From positions 48,367,452-48,431,451 of the forward strand of contig CM072811.1 in assembly GCA_037013495.1 (NCBI GenBank): DNA of 64,000 bases, given 5' to 3'. Each line of letters starts with the position of its first letter. The stretch's first letter is position 1. Shown piece after piece: positions 12,401 through 24,882 of the stretch. Source of the DNA: Hippophae tibetana. Its lineage: Eukaryota > Streptophyta > Magnoliopsida > Rosales > Elaeagnaceae. Both the position numbers and the translations under genes were made by a program. The notes under the pieces were generated by a model. It was not told where the DNA came from. It was given only the letters and a program-made list of their open reading frames with translations, and ran no database searches.

Positions 12401-13652
12401 AATTACGAGAGACTTGAAAATAGGCCTAATTATTTGGGAAAACGAGGCCTTTTATTTACTGTGGAAAGTATTTCTATCTTAATACTTTTATTTTTTAATA
12501 ATTTTTTTCATTTAATAATTTCAATTTAAATTTAAAAATTGCATTAAATTATACTATATTAATAAAAATTAAATGTAAAAAATTTATTTTTTAAATTATT
12601 ACTATATTTTGTTTTAATTTATTTATGAAATTATTAAATATGGTAAGTTAATAGAAGAAAAGTTATAAAAAATTTGTTAATGAATTAAAGTATTAAAAAT
12701 AATAAAATTAATTCAACCTTTTATTCATGGGATAAGTAGTTTAATTATTATTTTTAAATAATAATTTAATTATTTTATTAAAAAATGATGGATAAATAAT
12801 TAAATTTTAAATTAATTTATTTTTGTGCTATGATAAAATTGTTATAAGAAATAAGAAATAAATTAAATTTATCTTATTAATATAACTAAAGAGTTTATGT
12901 TATTACCCATCATTTATTTAATTTAAAGGAAATTTTGTAAGGCAATATGATGCATGAGAATAAAAAAATGAATTTATATATCCGTGTAGAAAATTTACAT
13001 AAACGTGCAATTAAATCTTTATGGTTATATGATTATATAAAAAATTTACTTGAAAAGTTTGAAAAAAAAATATGATTAATGAACCAAAATATATTATAAA
13101 ATATAAATAATTAAAACTAAATATATTACTTTCTTTCAAATTAAAAAAAAACCAAAATTATGAATAAAAAATCCTAAAATTTTCTAGTTTGAAGTATTTA
13201 GCAGTAAAAATATTTATATACATCGAAGATGGTCGAGAATGTTTAATAATTTTTATTAAATAAGTATATCAATTTTATAATTATGTAATAAAGATTATAT
13301 AATTTTTTTAAATAAATATTTTAATTTTATAATTTATGAGTTTTGTTATTATAAAAGTAAGTAATTTTAGTTTTATAACATATTAAAATAAATATTTTTA
13401 ATTTATTAAAAGTAATAATTATATGATTTTTTGTATTTAAAATAATACTTATAAAATCAAAATATTTAAATTAAATAATTATGAAATTCTTATGGCCGGA
13501 TTGCTTCGTACGTCGTTGTGTTATCAAATGTAAGAAATACATAAATAAAAGTAATAGAAAAGATGCACAATTATTGTATAAAATGTAAACAGTGCCAATA
13601 TAGCTTAGAGAATTGAGTATCAACTAATAATTTCTTAGAGAATATAGCTTAC
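12401..13652. other. AT-rich intergenic DNA upstream of the SET gene
   Basis: Promoter-side flank of the SET gene followed by featureless AT-rich sequence up to the gypsy insertion. No convincing ORF, RNA gene or transposon terminus was seen. The last four bases before the 5' LTR, ttac (13649-13652), are repeated after the 3' LTR. Confidence 0.5.
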
Positions 13653-13846
13653 TGTCACACGTCCCGCTCAAATTGTTCCTAAAAATCTAAACAAATGATG
13701 TTTACCTAAATGATATGGACTATTCTACATGGAAAGTTCTAGAGTTGCCTAAAGATGTCTAGAAAGAGCTAGAGTTGGATGGACTCAACTCAAGCTAGAA
13801 TACCCTAGAATGTTCTAGAGCACGCTGGAGAGTGCTAGAATAGGCT

Positions 13847-13861
13847 GGAATGTTCTAGAAC
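13847..13861 (+). promoter_or_regulatory. Perfect three-unit heat-shock-element-like site in the LTR U3
   Basis: The sequence fits nGAAnnTTCnnGAAn exactly. It lies about 220 bp upstream of the LTR TATA box and is conserved in the 3' LTR at 19165-19179. Two weaker copies lie at 13731-13744 and 13807-13820. HSF binding is inferred from the consensus only. Confidence 0.5.
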
Positions 13862-14078
13862 GTGCCGGATGGTTCGGGAAGGATGTAGAAGCTGCTGGAA
13901 GCTTATGGAACATCCCGGAAGGTGCATGAAGGAACTAGACAAACCTAGAAGACTCTAGAGTTGGCTAGAAGGTCCTAGACCCTTGTGGCATATTGTACAT
14001 AATTCTAGAATTCTCTTGTACATTCTAGACTAGGAATAATCTAGAAAGTGGTGGATAGCCTTAAGCTTAGAGTCACAC

Positions 14079-14086
14079 TATAAATA
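14079..14086 (+). promoter_or_regulatory. TATA box of the gypsy 5' LTR
   Basis: TATAAATA, present at the equivalent place in the 3' LTR (19397-19404). It marks the U3 promoter that would drive the genomic transcript. Confidence 0.75.
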
Positions 14087-14279
14087 GACCCATTGGTCTT
14101 CATTTGTATTCATCTTGAGAAATTGTAAGATAATCTCTCTCTAGAGCAATACAAAGCATTCTTTGCAAACTCTCTCTCTATTCTCTTTGGTGTTTCATTC
14201 GGTTTCAAAGGTAGGCTTAGTGCAACGGACGGTGCTAAGTGCCGCACGATCGCTACTTGAAAAATAAGGTCGTGACAAT

Positions 14280-14291
14280 TGGTATCAGAGC
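14280..14291 (+). other. Primer-binding site, initiator Met-tRNA type
   Basis: TGGTATCAGAGC, two bases after the 5' LTR end. It is complementary to the 3' end of plant initiator methionine tRNA and is where minus-strand DNA synthesis starts. Confidence 0.9.
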
Positions 14292-14323
14292 TTTCGGTTG
14301 AAGCATTTCTATCTTTGGCAAAA

Positions 14324-17300
14324 ATGAAGAACACCGCCCCAGCTACACCAAACATGGACGTTCCACCAATGGAACGTGGCCGTGAGGAAGTTCGGAAAGC
14401 CCCAAAGGAATCTCGAGCCAAGTCGAAAGACATACTTTCTAGCTTGGAAGCACGAGTGGGAAGTGCACAGGACAGCTTAGGGGAGCTGTTCGATCGGGTG
14501 GACAACTTGGAGGAATGTTGCAATGGCTTGGAGGCCGAGGATGTGGAAATCCATGCAGCGGTAAAGATGTCCCTCAACGAGCTAGATGGTGGATTAAGGC
14601 AAGAGATTGATGGGTTAAAGGCGGAAGTTGCCAAGGTAAGGGATCTTGTCCAAAGAGAACTTGCTAATGTGTTGCTTAGAATGGAAGATATGGGTGGTGA
14701 TCTAGCTCTATGTAAGCAGGCTATGGCCGCGGGAACTAGTGCAACCACTGTTATTGAGGCTAAGAGGGTGGATGTTCCCAAGCCTAAGACCTTCAATGGT
14801 GTTAGGAATGCTAGGGAAGTTGAGAACTTCCTATGGGGGCTAGAACAATACTTTGAGGCTACTGGCATAATGGACCATGCCAGCAAGATCCGAACTGCAT
14901 CCATGTATATGTCCGACACTACGATGTTATGGTGGAGACGGAGGCATGGAGATGTGCAACGAGGGGTTTGCACAATTGATACCTTTGAAGATTTCAAAAG
15001 GGAGTTCAAAATGCAGTTCTTCCTCGTTAATGCTGAGGAGGAGGCAAGAGGTCGTTTGCGACGATTGAAGCAAACGGGTAGCATAAGGGATTATGTGAAG
15101 GAGTTCACAACCTTGCTGCTAGAAGTCCCCGACATATCGGACAAGGATGCCCTATTCTTGTTCATGGACGGTCTCCAATCATGGGCTAACCTTGAGCTTA
15201 AGCGACGTGGTGTCCAAGACTTGTCTTCGGCCATTGCAACTGCGGAAAGCTTTATTGATTACTCTACAAACAAAGATAGCTCCAAAGCTACAGATAAAAA
15301 GCTTGTTGGAGGAAAGAGTGGGGGAGGCCACAACAAAAGTCAGGGTTCCAAAAACCATAAAGACAACTCCTCATTCAAGGCACGAGATAAGGGGAAGGAG
15401 AAGGAGGATCGGAATGCCTCGAAGCCCCGGGTAACGTGCTTCATATGCGACGGACCGCACTGGGCACGTGAATGTCCGAAGAGGAAGGCCTTGAGTGCCT
15501 TAGTTGCCTCCACACATGACCAAGATGGAGGTGAGTCGGACGGAGGTGCAAAGATGGGCTCTTTGCGCCTACTTGGTGCATTGCAGAGTGCCCCAAAGAC
15601 CCCTAAAGGCTTGATGTATGTAGATGCAGCCATCAATGGGAAGGTCGCCAAGGCTTTGGTTGACACCGGTGCATCTCACAACTTTGTTTCAGTGGAGGAA
15701 GCAAAGCGACTTGGCCTAAAGGTTGTCAATGGAGGGGGATCTCTCAAAGCAGTTAACTCGGCGGCACTACCATTGCATGGAGTTGCTCGTAGGGTTAAGG
15801 TCAGTCTCGGTGCTTGGACTGGCCAAGTGGACTTATCAGTGGCACCTATGGATGACTTCTCGATTGTATTCGGCATGGAGTTCTTGGACCAGGTAAGAGC
15901 TTTCTTGGTGCCTTGTTCAAACTCTATGTGCATCATGGATGGTGCGAAGGCGTGTGTGGTACCAACGGAGAGGACCACCAGACCTACTACCCAAGCTCTC
16001 TCAGCGCTTCAGTTCAAGAAGGGATTGAAGAGGGATGAAGAGAGTTATTTGGCCATTCTAAAGGAATACGATGATGAAGAGGCGTCACCAAAGCCAAACT
16101 TGCCGACGGAAGTGCAAGTTGTCCTAGATAAGTTCCAAGATGTGATGCCGGAGGAATTACCCAAATGGTTACCTCCAAGGAGGGAGGTAGACCATGAAAT
16201 GGAGTTGGAACCTGGCACTAGGCCACCAGCAATGAGCCCTTATCGAATGGCGAACTCAGAGTTGACAAAACTACGGAAGCAACTTGATGAATTGCTGGAT
16301 GCTGGCTTCATAAGGCCGTCAAAAGCCCCATTTGGTGCCCCGGTGCTCTTTCAGAAGAAGAAGGATGGCTCGCTGCGAATGTGCATCGACTATCGGGCTC
16401 TAAATAAGATCACAATCAAGAACAAGTATCCTATCCCACTTATTGTTGATTTGTTCGATCAATTGGGGAATGCTAGATACTTCACAAAACTAGAATTGCG
16501 ATCGGGATACTACCAGGTACGCATAGCCAAGGGAGATGAGCCCAAGACCACATGTGTAACCAGGTATGGTGCCTATGAGTTCCTTGCCATGCCATTTGGT
16601 CTCACAAATGCACCAGCCACCTTCTGCACTATAATGAACAAGATTTTCCATCCCTACCTCGATCGGTTCGTGGTAGTATATCTTGATGACATCATGATAT
16701 ATAGCCAGACTTTGGAAGAACATCTAGAGCATTTGAAGAAGGTGTTCGAGGTCCTGAGGGAAAATGAGTTATATGTCAAGAAGGAGAAATGTTCATTTGC
16801 CCAAGATGAGGTGATGTTCTTAGGGCACAAGATAAAGGATGGGAAACTGATGATGGATGGAGCTAAGGTGAAAGCCATCCAAGAATGGGAACCTCCTGCC
16901 AAGGTTCCCGAGTTAAGATCTTTCCTCGGACTGGTGAACTATTATAGAAGGTTCATCAAGTCCTACTCAGCGAGAACAGCCTCATTAACCGATCTGCTTA
17001 AGAAAAACAAGTCTTGGGAATGGACAAACGAATGCCAAACCTCATTTGAAGACTTGAAGAAGGTCATTAGTGAAGAACCGGTACTTTGTCTTCCAGACCC
17101 CTCCAAGACATACGAGTTGCACACAGATGCCTCAGACTTTGCCATTGGTGGAGTTTTGATGCAAGAAGGGCGTCCGATAGCCTATGAGAGCCGAAAACTC
17201 AATGACACTGAACGCCGCTACACTGTGCAAGAAAAGGAAATGACAGCTATCATTCATTGCCTAAGGGTGTGGCGACACTACTTGTTGGGTTCTCATTTTA

Positions 17301-18961
17301 TCATGACGGACAATGTAGCCACAAGCTACTTCCAAACTCAAAAGAAGTTGAGTCCCAAGCAAGCTCGATGGCAAGACTTCTTGGCGGAATTTGATTATAG
17401 GCTGGAGTACAAACCCGGTAAGGCTAATGTGGTGGCTGATGCGCTGAGCCGGAAGGCGGAATTAGCAGCCTTGAGTAGGCCAAACAGTCCTCTATTAGAA
17501 AGGATCAAAGAAGGGTTGGAGCATGATGCCCTTGCTCAAAACCTCCTTGCCCTCATCAAGGAAGAAAAGACGAGACGATTTTGGCTGAGTGACGGACTAC
17601 TCTATGCCAAGCAGAATCGAATTTTTGTGCCAAAATAGGGGAGCTTAAGGAAAGAGCTTATCAAGGAGTGCCATGATTCGTTATGGGATGGACACCCAGG
17701 AATGAGGCGCACCCTTGTTTTGATCAAGTCAATCTACTATTGGCCTCAACTCTGGGATGATGTCGAAGCATATGTAAGAACTTGTCTTGTGTGCCAACAG
17801 GACAAGATAGAGCAGCATGCACCCGGAGGATTGCTAGAGCCGCTACCTATTCCAGAGAGACCATGGGAAAGTGTCTCTATGGACTTCATCACTTGTCTGC
17901 CAAAATCAGAGGGCTTTGGCAGCATTATTGTCGTCATCGACCGCTTCAGCAAATACACAACATTCATACCTGCCTCAACGGACTGCACGGCAGATGAGAC
18001 GATACGTTTGTTCCTCAAGAATGTTGTGAAGCATTGGGGAATTCCTTCCAATATCGTGAGTGACCGAGACCCACGATTCACGGGGAAATTTTGGACGGAA
18101 CTATTCAAGCTGCTGGGATCAGACTTGAATTTCTCCACAAGCTTTCATCCACAAAGTGATGGACAGACAGAACGCGCCAATGCATTGCTGGAGTTATATC
18201 TCAGGCACTTTGTGAGTGCTAATCAGCGGGATTGGGCAAAGTTGTTGGATGTAGCCCAATTCTCTTACAATTTACAACGGAGCGAGTCTACCGCGAAGAG
18301 TCCCTTTGAGATCATCATGGGGCAGCAACCCATGACTCCACATGCCTTGGCTACGAGTTATGAAGGGAAGAGCCCTCCTGCCTTCAAATTTGCCAAGGCC
18401 TGGCACGAACAAGCAGAGTTGGCCCGAGCCTATCTGAATAAGGCCTCTAAGAAGATGAAGAAATGGGCTGACAAGAAAAGGAGGATGGTGAAATTTCATG
18501 AAGGCGATTTGGTCCTTGTCAAATTGTTGCCCCAACAATTCAAGTCCTTACGAAAGGTTCATAAGGGGTTGGTGCGGAAATATGAGGGACCATTTCCAGT
18601 CCTCAAGAAGGTCGTTAAGGTGTCGTACAAGCTACAACTCCTTCCAAAGCTCAAAATTTATCTGGTCTTTCATGTAAGCATGCTAAAACCTTACCATGGA
18701 GACAAGGAAGACATGAGTCGAGGAGAATCCAAAAGGGCACCTACCGCAGTGGTAACCTTTTTTGACAGGGAAGTGGACTCAATCTTGGCGGATCGCCTGA
18801 TCCGGCGTAGAGGTGTACCAAGTTATCGGGAATACTTGGTCAAATGGAAGAACGCTCCGGATGTAGAAGCAAGCTGGGAACCTGAGGACTCTTTGTGGCA
18901 ATTCAAAGATGACATAGAAAGGTTCAAGCTTGAAGGCGCGACGAGGGCGTCGCGAACTTGA
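14324..18961 (+). pseudogene. Gypsy gag-pol polyprotein, one in-frame nonsense codon
   Basis: The first ATG after the PBS is at 14324; the open frame extends upstream only through the PBS. The frame runs 1545 codons to TGA at 18959, broken only by TAG at 17636-17638 (codon 1105), between RNase H and integrase. Landmarks by codon: coiled-coil N-terminus, then the retrotransposon gag domain (about 160-290). The CCHC zinc knuckle begins at 372 and has three residues between the second Cys and His. Protease Asp-Thr-Gly is at 447, RT Tyr-Leu-Asp-Asp at 786, and the first RNase H Asp at 935. Downstream come the integrase HHCC finger, DDE core (first Asp near 1187) and a chromodomain (about 1485-1535). 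The stop sits where relatives have Trp, consistent with a G-to-A change. Apart from that codon all domains look intact. Confidence 0.92.
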
Positions 18962-18972
18962 GTGGGGGAGGG
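18962..18972 (+). other. Polypurine tract of the gypsy element
   Basis: A G-rich purine run (one T) immediately before the 3' LTR, placed where plus-strand DNA synthesis is primed. It overlaps the region just past the pol stop codon. Confidence 0.8.
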
Positions 18973-19591
18973 TGTCACGTCCCGCTCAAATTGTCCCTAA
19001 AAATCCAAACAAATGATGGTTGCCTAAAGGATCTGGACTATTCTACATGGAAAGTTCTAGAGTTGCCTAGAGATGTCTAGAAAGAGCTAGAGTTGGATGT
19101 ACTCAACTCAAGCTAGAAGACCCTAGAATGTTCTAGAGCACGCTGGAGAGTGCTAGAATGGGCTGGAATGTTCTAGAACGTGTCGGATGGTTCGGGAAGG
19201 ATGTAGAAGCTGCTGGAAGCTTATGGAACATCCCGGAAGGTGCATGAAGGAACTAGACAAACCTAGAAGACTCTAGAGTTGGCTAGAAGGTCCTAGACCC
19301 TTGTGGCATATTGTACATAATTCTAGAATTCTCTTGTACATTCTAGACTAGGAATAATCTAGAAAGTGGTGGATAGCCTTAAGCTTAGAGCCACACTATA
19401 AATAGACCCATTGGTTTTCATTTGTATTCATCTTGGAAAATTGTAAGATAATCTCTCTCTAGAGCAATACAAAGCATTCTTTGCAAACTCTCTATTCTCT
19501 TTGGTGTTTCATTCGGTTTCAAATGCAGACTTAGTACAACGGACGGTGCTAAGTGCCGCACGATCGTTAATTGAAAAATAAGGTCGTGACA
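18973..19591 (+). repeat. 3' LTR of the gypsy element
   Basis: 619 bp. Same ends as the 5' LTR, with the CTAGA-rich U3, the perfect HSE-like site (19165-19179) and the TATA box (19397-19404) conserved. It lacks 2 bp near its start and one 4-bp CTCT unit relative to the 5' copy. Confidence 0.95.
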
Positions 19592-20439
19592 TTACGGAAG
19601 CTTAATTTTCATATTCTTTCCTCTCACAATCCCTTTTGAGTGGATAAGCAGTGCAATCAAACTGAAATTCTATACTCTTTTCTTTTTGGGAAAAAAATAA
19701 TAGGTAGAGCCATTTTCCATATTTTCATATTTTCCATACTAAATTAATAGTGTTTACTGGTTAGTAAAAAAATCTAAAGAGAAAATGCCATTAATTATAT
19801 TAGTTATTATGTTCATAGCATTTACATTTAATAATTTTTATTTTTTAATAATTAAGTATATTAGTTTCGAACAAGTTACATTTTAATTCAATTGGTTGAA
19901 TTTTAAGTTTTTTTAAAAGAATTATTATTTTAATTTCTTTAAAAAAATAAAATTTTAATATGAATATTTAAATAAAATAAATTTTTTTAAAAATAAAAAA
20001 ATATATAAAAATTGATTATTTAAACATATACCGTCACTTTTTAAAATTAAAAAATTTATACTAATAAACGTACCCGATCATCCACTCATCCACCCAGGCA
20101 AAACAATCTCAATTTTTTTATCATTTTTTCATCTTTTATATGTCAAAAGATTATAAATAAATTTATAATTATTATTAGCTTCGTTTTAATTATTAAAAAA
20201 CAATAATTATATATGTATATATATAAGGTTTTTGAGATTTTTTATCGGAATTGGAAGATTCAAGTATCCACGAAGATATTGAATCTTTAAATTCGTATAA
20301 TTATTATTTTTATAATCTTTAACACTATAATTATTAAAATAAATTTATTTTTTCTTATAATTTAAAAATATAATCAATTAAATTAAAGATAGAAAAATTA
20401 TTATATTATTTTGTTACTAAAAAACAACAATAATCCCTA

Positions 20440-20610
20440 CACTTTCCCCTTTTTCTTTCTCACTTAGTGCCTCTTTATTCTTTCTCTCTCTCCTATCACT
20501 CTTTCTTTCTCTTCTATCTCTTTCTCTCTCTATCAATTTAAAAAAAGAGAAAGAGAAAAAAATAATGAGAGTGAAAAATAGAAAGAATATAGAGAAAGGG
20601 AAATAGAGGA
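20440..20610. repeat. Pyrimidine/purine mirror stretch that can fold back
   Basis: About 90 bases rich in TCT/CTC are followed by about 80 bases rich in GAGA/GAAA, so the single strand can form an imperfect hairpin. It may be a decayed foldback element or simply low-complexity DNA. Confidence 0.45.
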
Positions 20611-22297
20611 TAGAGGTTGATCCATGTTTTTATTTTTATTTTTTTATTAATAAAATATATAATTATAGTTTTATTTTAAAAATAATTATATTTTTAAAAA
20701 AAATTACTGATTCATCGTGCTTTAAATTATAAAAATAATAGAATTTATTTAAAAATTATCGAATTAAAATATATAAATTATATATTTATAAGCTTATAAT
20801 AACTCTGCCGATTTTTTTTAATAAAAGTGAGTTCTTTCATGTTTTAAAAAAAAAACTACCGGAATTATTCATAATTAACTATTAAAATAATAAGTTTCTA
20901 TATATTATCATCTTCAGTTCTTTGGATCGTTGATTTAACACGTTGAACTTTGAATATGGTAATGTAAAATTAACAACACTAAGTTTTCAATTATTTTCAA
21001 GGATACCCTCAATTTATTGAGAATATCAAAGATACTCTCTCAATTAATGGAGTTATATGAATAGTAAAAATTAAGGTCAAAAAGGTAATTTGTCATTAGG
21101 ATAAGAAAATTGCTAAACAATCTGTCTTCTTTCTCATCACAGCAATCATCTCTTTAGTCATTTTTATCTTCATCACAAATTACAACATACCCATCTCTTT
21201 CTCTCCTCGTGTTCTCCTAAATTTTCACATAAACCAATAGTACAATAAGAAAAAATTGGTATGATTTTAAATTTTTTAATTAAACTATACTATTCCTATT
21301 ATTCAAATTATAACGGATTATATTGAATTTGTACAGTTTGATTATTAACAATATTATAATAAAATGATTTAATCTAATTATAAAATTTACTTAGAAAAAT
21401 ATAAGCTTTTATACTTTTTATATATCTTAAATTTAAAAGGCCAAAAGTTAACTACGCCAATCAAATAAATATTCATTTATGGTAGACACAGTTCCAATAT
21501 TTTCTCACGAACAAAGTAGAAAAGAAGATCCAGTATATATACATACTCAAAAATTTAAAAATAAATAATTCAAAGTTGACATTTAATAATAAAAAAAAAA
21601 CCTCAAAAACCTACGAGGTTCAAACCCATTTGTATTTTAACCATAATTCATCAATTAAACAAAGATAATGTTAAATTCTACGATGATCAAAGAAGCTATT
21701 AGAATGATGGTTATTATTCTGAAGAGAAAATGAAGTTATATAGCTTTTAACTTGATATCAGAATATGTTCTTGGGATCAATTAACAAGTCATTTTATGAT
21801 CAATCGATTTTTATGGTATCCTCATCCGATACGAGAAAAAATGTTGAATACTACATCGACCAGAGAAACTAACAGAGTATTGATTATTAGTCTGGATGAC
21901 AATAATCGAAGAAAAAACGAGATTTTACGTCAAATATTCCATTTCCAAATTCTACGGTACAAACATAACTACCATAATCTTCTTTTATTAGTAATATTTT
22001 ACAGCAAAAATTGAAACAGAGAAAGAACTTATGGTTACCGTTTGGGTCAACACTACAAAACATTCTGAGACTGAGATCTCAAAAAACATTATTCTCCTTC
22101 AAAGGTATAATATTATTATTTTGTACCAACAGTGGTAATACGAAGCTTACCATAATACACCTGAAGACAGATCTTGTAATGTGAGGATGAATTTCTGCAA
22201 AATAGACAGAAATAGGGAAAATGTTGAAGATAACTTAATGAACAAATTAGATTAAGATTTTTTAATGATAAATATCAAAGAATAGTGTTAAAATTTT

Positions 22298-23420
22298 AAT
22301 ATATTATTAAATCGTTTCGGTCTAATCCGATCGGTTTAAAAATTAGTATAATCGGATCGAATCGTTTGAAAAATGATTTCAATTAATACAAATCGAATTG
22401 TAATATATGATTTATAAAAATGTCAAATTTAATTTGATTTTTTTTTATTTAAATAAATTTTGTCCAATTTTTGTAGTGTGAAAGAAGAAAGGAAATAGAT
22501 GAATAATGGAAGCGAGAATCTGATATTATAAAGTTTGTTTGATATATACTTATTATTCATTATCTCTTTCTTTATCAAGGGTTATTTTTTTCATTTTCTT
22601 GGGCCCATTCAACCAATGGTACTTCTAGCTTTGGAGGAAAAGAAAATTTCATACAAGTTCAAACCTTATCACTCTTACTAACTCTCATTGACTCAACACT
22701 TAATTTTAACTCACACTGTACACCCACAATTTAAATCAACATTTGATGCCAATTTCTCCTTTTGGGCTATGTTGCGTTATTTGGATTGTTGACGTAAATG
22801 GGTTGTGTTAGTTGATGAATTTATTTTTAGATGAAAATTGTTCTCGAAAAAGTCCATTTAAGGCTTTGTATAAATTCATTAGGAATCATTGTTTAAATTC
22901 CTGCACTTTTTATATATTTCTTGTTAGTTTAGTTTGTATTTAACTTTACATTTAGCTAGTAACCGAAAATGTGCGATCATTTGAAACGCATGATGTATAA
23001 AAATGATACCATCGGGATTTTTAGTATGATGTTATAAAAAAAATTATATAAAGTTTACACCCTATAGAGACATGAAAAATAATTATGATATATTTACAAA
23101 TATTAGCTCTCTTGTAACAAATGACTTTATTTTAACCTACAACGTGTATGCCAAAGTGATCCATTATTTTAAATTGGTCAAACCGATCAGACCGGTTTAA
23201 TAATATATTAAAAAATTCACATTATTTTTCATTAAATGTATCAAAAAATCAAATCAAACCGGACAAAACCGTTTTATAAATCAAACGATCCAATCCGATT
23301 TGTATTAATTAAAATCGTTTCAAACAGTTCGATCTGATCTTTTCTGAGTAATATAAACGGTCCAATTCAGTTAAAAAAAATTAACCAAAATCAGACCGAA
23401 CCAAACTGATGTACACCCCT
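22298..23420. mobile_element. Possible transposon remnant with inverted, related ends
   Basis: The segment at 22298-22445 and the reverse complement of 23165-23420 share several collinear blocks. These include an ATTAATACAAATCG block followed by TTTATAAAA, and Gly/Thr-rich CGGT-type motifs. The right copy ends in a GGGGTGTACATCAGTTTGG-type sequence, as I recall from the ends of plant hAT-like non-autonomous elements. No transposase remains between them and no target duplication was identified. The arrangement could also be two independent insertions of one repeat family. Confidence 0.4.
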
Positions 23421-24882
23421 AATCTGCATATCTCTAAATCTATATTTTACTTTCCTACGAGTTGCATAGAATTGTTTTATATTTATAAAAGATAAAAGTT
23501 AAATAAGAATGCAACTAAGATTCTTAGTATTATTGTGTATGTAAAATTAGTGTGAACCACGTGTCAAAATGATATAATAAAATGCAATGATTAAAATAAT
23601 AAAGATAAGTTATAAAATATATTTAATTATTTTCTATATTAATCAATTTATCAAATAAAAATTCAAAAATCAATATTCTCTCTATAAATACAAAATAAAC
23701 AATTTTAATCATTTTAATATATATGTATAATTGAATTGATATTTAAAAATGTGTATAAAATATTACTTCTTATTATAACAATAAAAATAACATTACAATA
23801 ATATTGAATGATTTATGTATTCAAAAAATGAAATTAAATACTATTTTTTAATAAAAAAATACATAAAATAAATATTATTTTATAATTATAAATTTTAACA
23901 GTTTAAGATTTTTCAATGGATCTCGATGCCTCTAACTTCTACGAAGGTCTTTGGTTCTTTTTGTAGTTTTCATTTGCTTTGTATTTTCTTACTTGAGGCA
24001 TGAAAATTCGAGTTGCGTTATTATTAGGATAGTGAATAAAAACGAAAATCTAACTTCTGATTTTTTTTTTTCTCGTTTGTTTGTTAATGCATGTACTAAT
24101 AATTATCGGCATTAATGTAGGAGCTAAATGGCAGAAAATTTTGACAAAATGGCACACCAAGTTAATAGATAAACATTAAATTGTTTAATATATTGTTACC
24201 ATCTTTATCTATATCACAATTAAAAGTAATACAGATGAATTATTTAAGGATATGAACATTTTTAATTTCAAATTTATAAGTTACATCCACCGCAATAAAT
24301 ATTTTAAAAATAAAATTTAATAGTTTGAGATAAAGTTTTCTAAATTTTGTAGGTATCTGCAAGATGGTATACATTACAATAAATCATTATTATCCTAATA
24401 GAATCCACTAAAATAAATAAATAAATAAATAAAATAGAAAAACCTCTTTTATTCTCCACGCAGCATAAATGAAAAATGCTACAAAAGCAATAATAATAAT
24501 AATCACGATAAACATTTTCCTTTTGTTTTTCTGCTCTGGATAATAATACCATAATCAACATGTTAAAATCAAAAAATACTTCACAAGAAACTGATTAATT
24601 TGCCCATAAATTAATAAAAAAAATTGTTAAATTCCATTGAAAGATTTGGGTCCACGTAATTCATCTAATGTCTGCACAATTTTCAAAAAAGAAAAAAAAG
24701 GAAAAAAATTGGGCGAAAAAATAACATGAATATAAGCTATAATGAGAAGAGGGGAAAATTTTCTAAATCGTAGAGGCGAATGGAATTGAATTAAAAGCAA
24801 GCAAACAAAAACTAATCATAATGATGATTTGAAGAAGATTTAACAATAGAGTTGTTTTTTTTTTTTTATCTCTTTCAAATCT

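Larger units (their letters stand above)
13653..14277 (+). repeat. 5' LTR of the gypsy element
   Basis: 625 bp, starting TGTCAC and ending GTGACA. U3 is packed with CTAGA pentamers; I count 17 across the LTR. Several combine into heat-shock-element-like GAA/TTC arrays at 13731-13744, 13807-13820 and 13847-13861. A TATA box TATAAATA is at 14079-14086, so transcription should start around 14110, just before the CT-rich stretch. Confidence 0.95.
13653..19591 (+). mobile_element. Ty3/gypsy chromovirus LTR retrotransposon, nearly complete
   Basis: The element is 5939 bp, with LTRs starting TGTCAC and ending GTGACA, a Met-initiator PBS, one long gag-pol frame with a C-terminal chromodomain, and a purine tract before the 3' LTR. 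A direct flanking repeat ttac (13649-13652 and 19592-19595) looks like the target duplication. Four bases is short for this superfamily, where five is usual. Gene order PR-RT-RH-IN and the chromodomain place it in the plant chromoviruses; I do not assign a clade. It is visibly GC-richer than its surroundings. The LTRs differ at roughly two dozen positions plus 2-bp and 4-bp indels (hand count), so the insertion is not very recent. A single in-frame TAG interrupts pol. Confidence 0.95.
19592..24882. other. AT-rich intergenic DNA with inverted-repeat debris
   Basis: No convincing gene on either strand. It contains a pyrimidine-rich then purine-rich foldable stretch (about 20440-20610) and two related, oppositely oriented repeat copies (22298-22445 and 23165-23420). 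Small ORFs such as 21796-22014 show no family features. The right end is the 3' flank of the CML gene. Confidence 0.55.

Noticed and set aside
14110..15084. Long minus-strand ORF across the gypsy gag region
   Set aside because: Antisense shadow of a GC-richer gag frame; low-complexity Ser/Leu composition and no motif.
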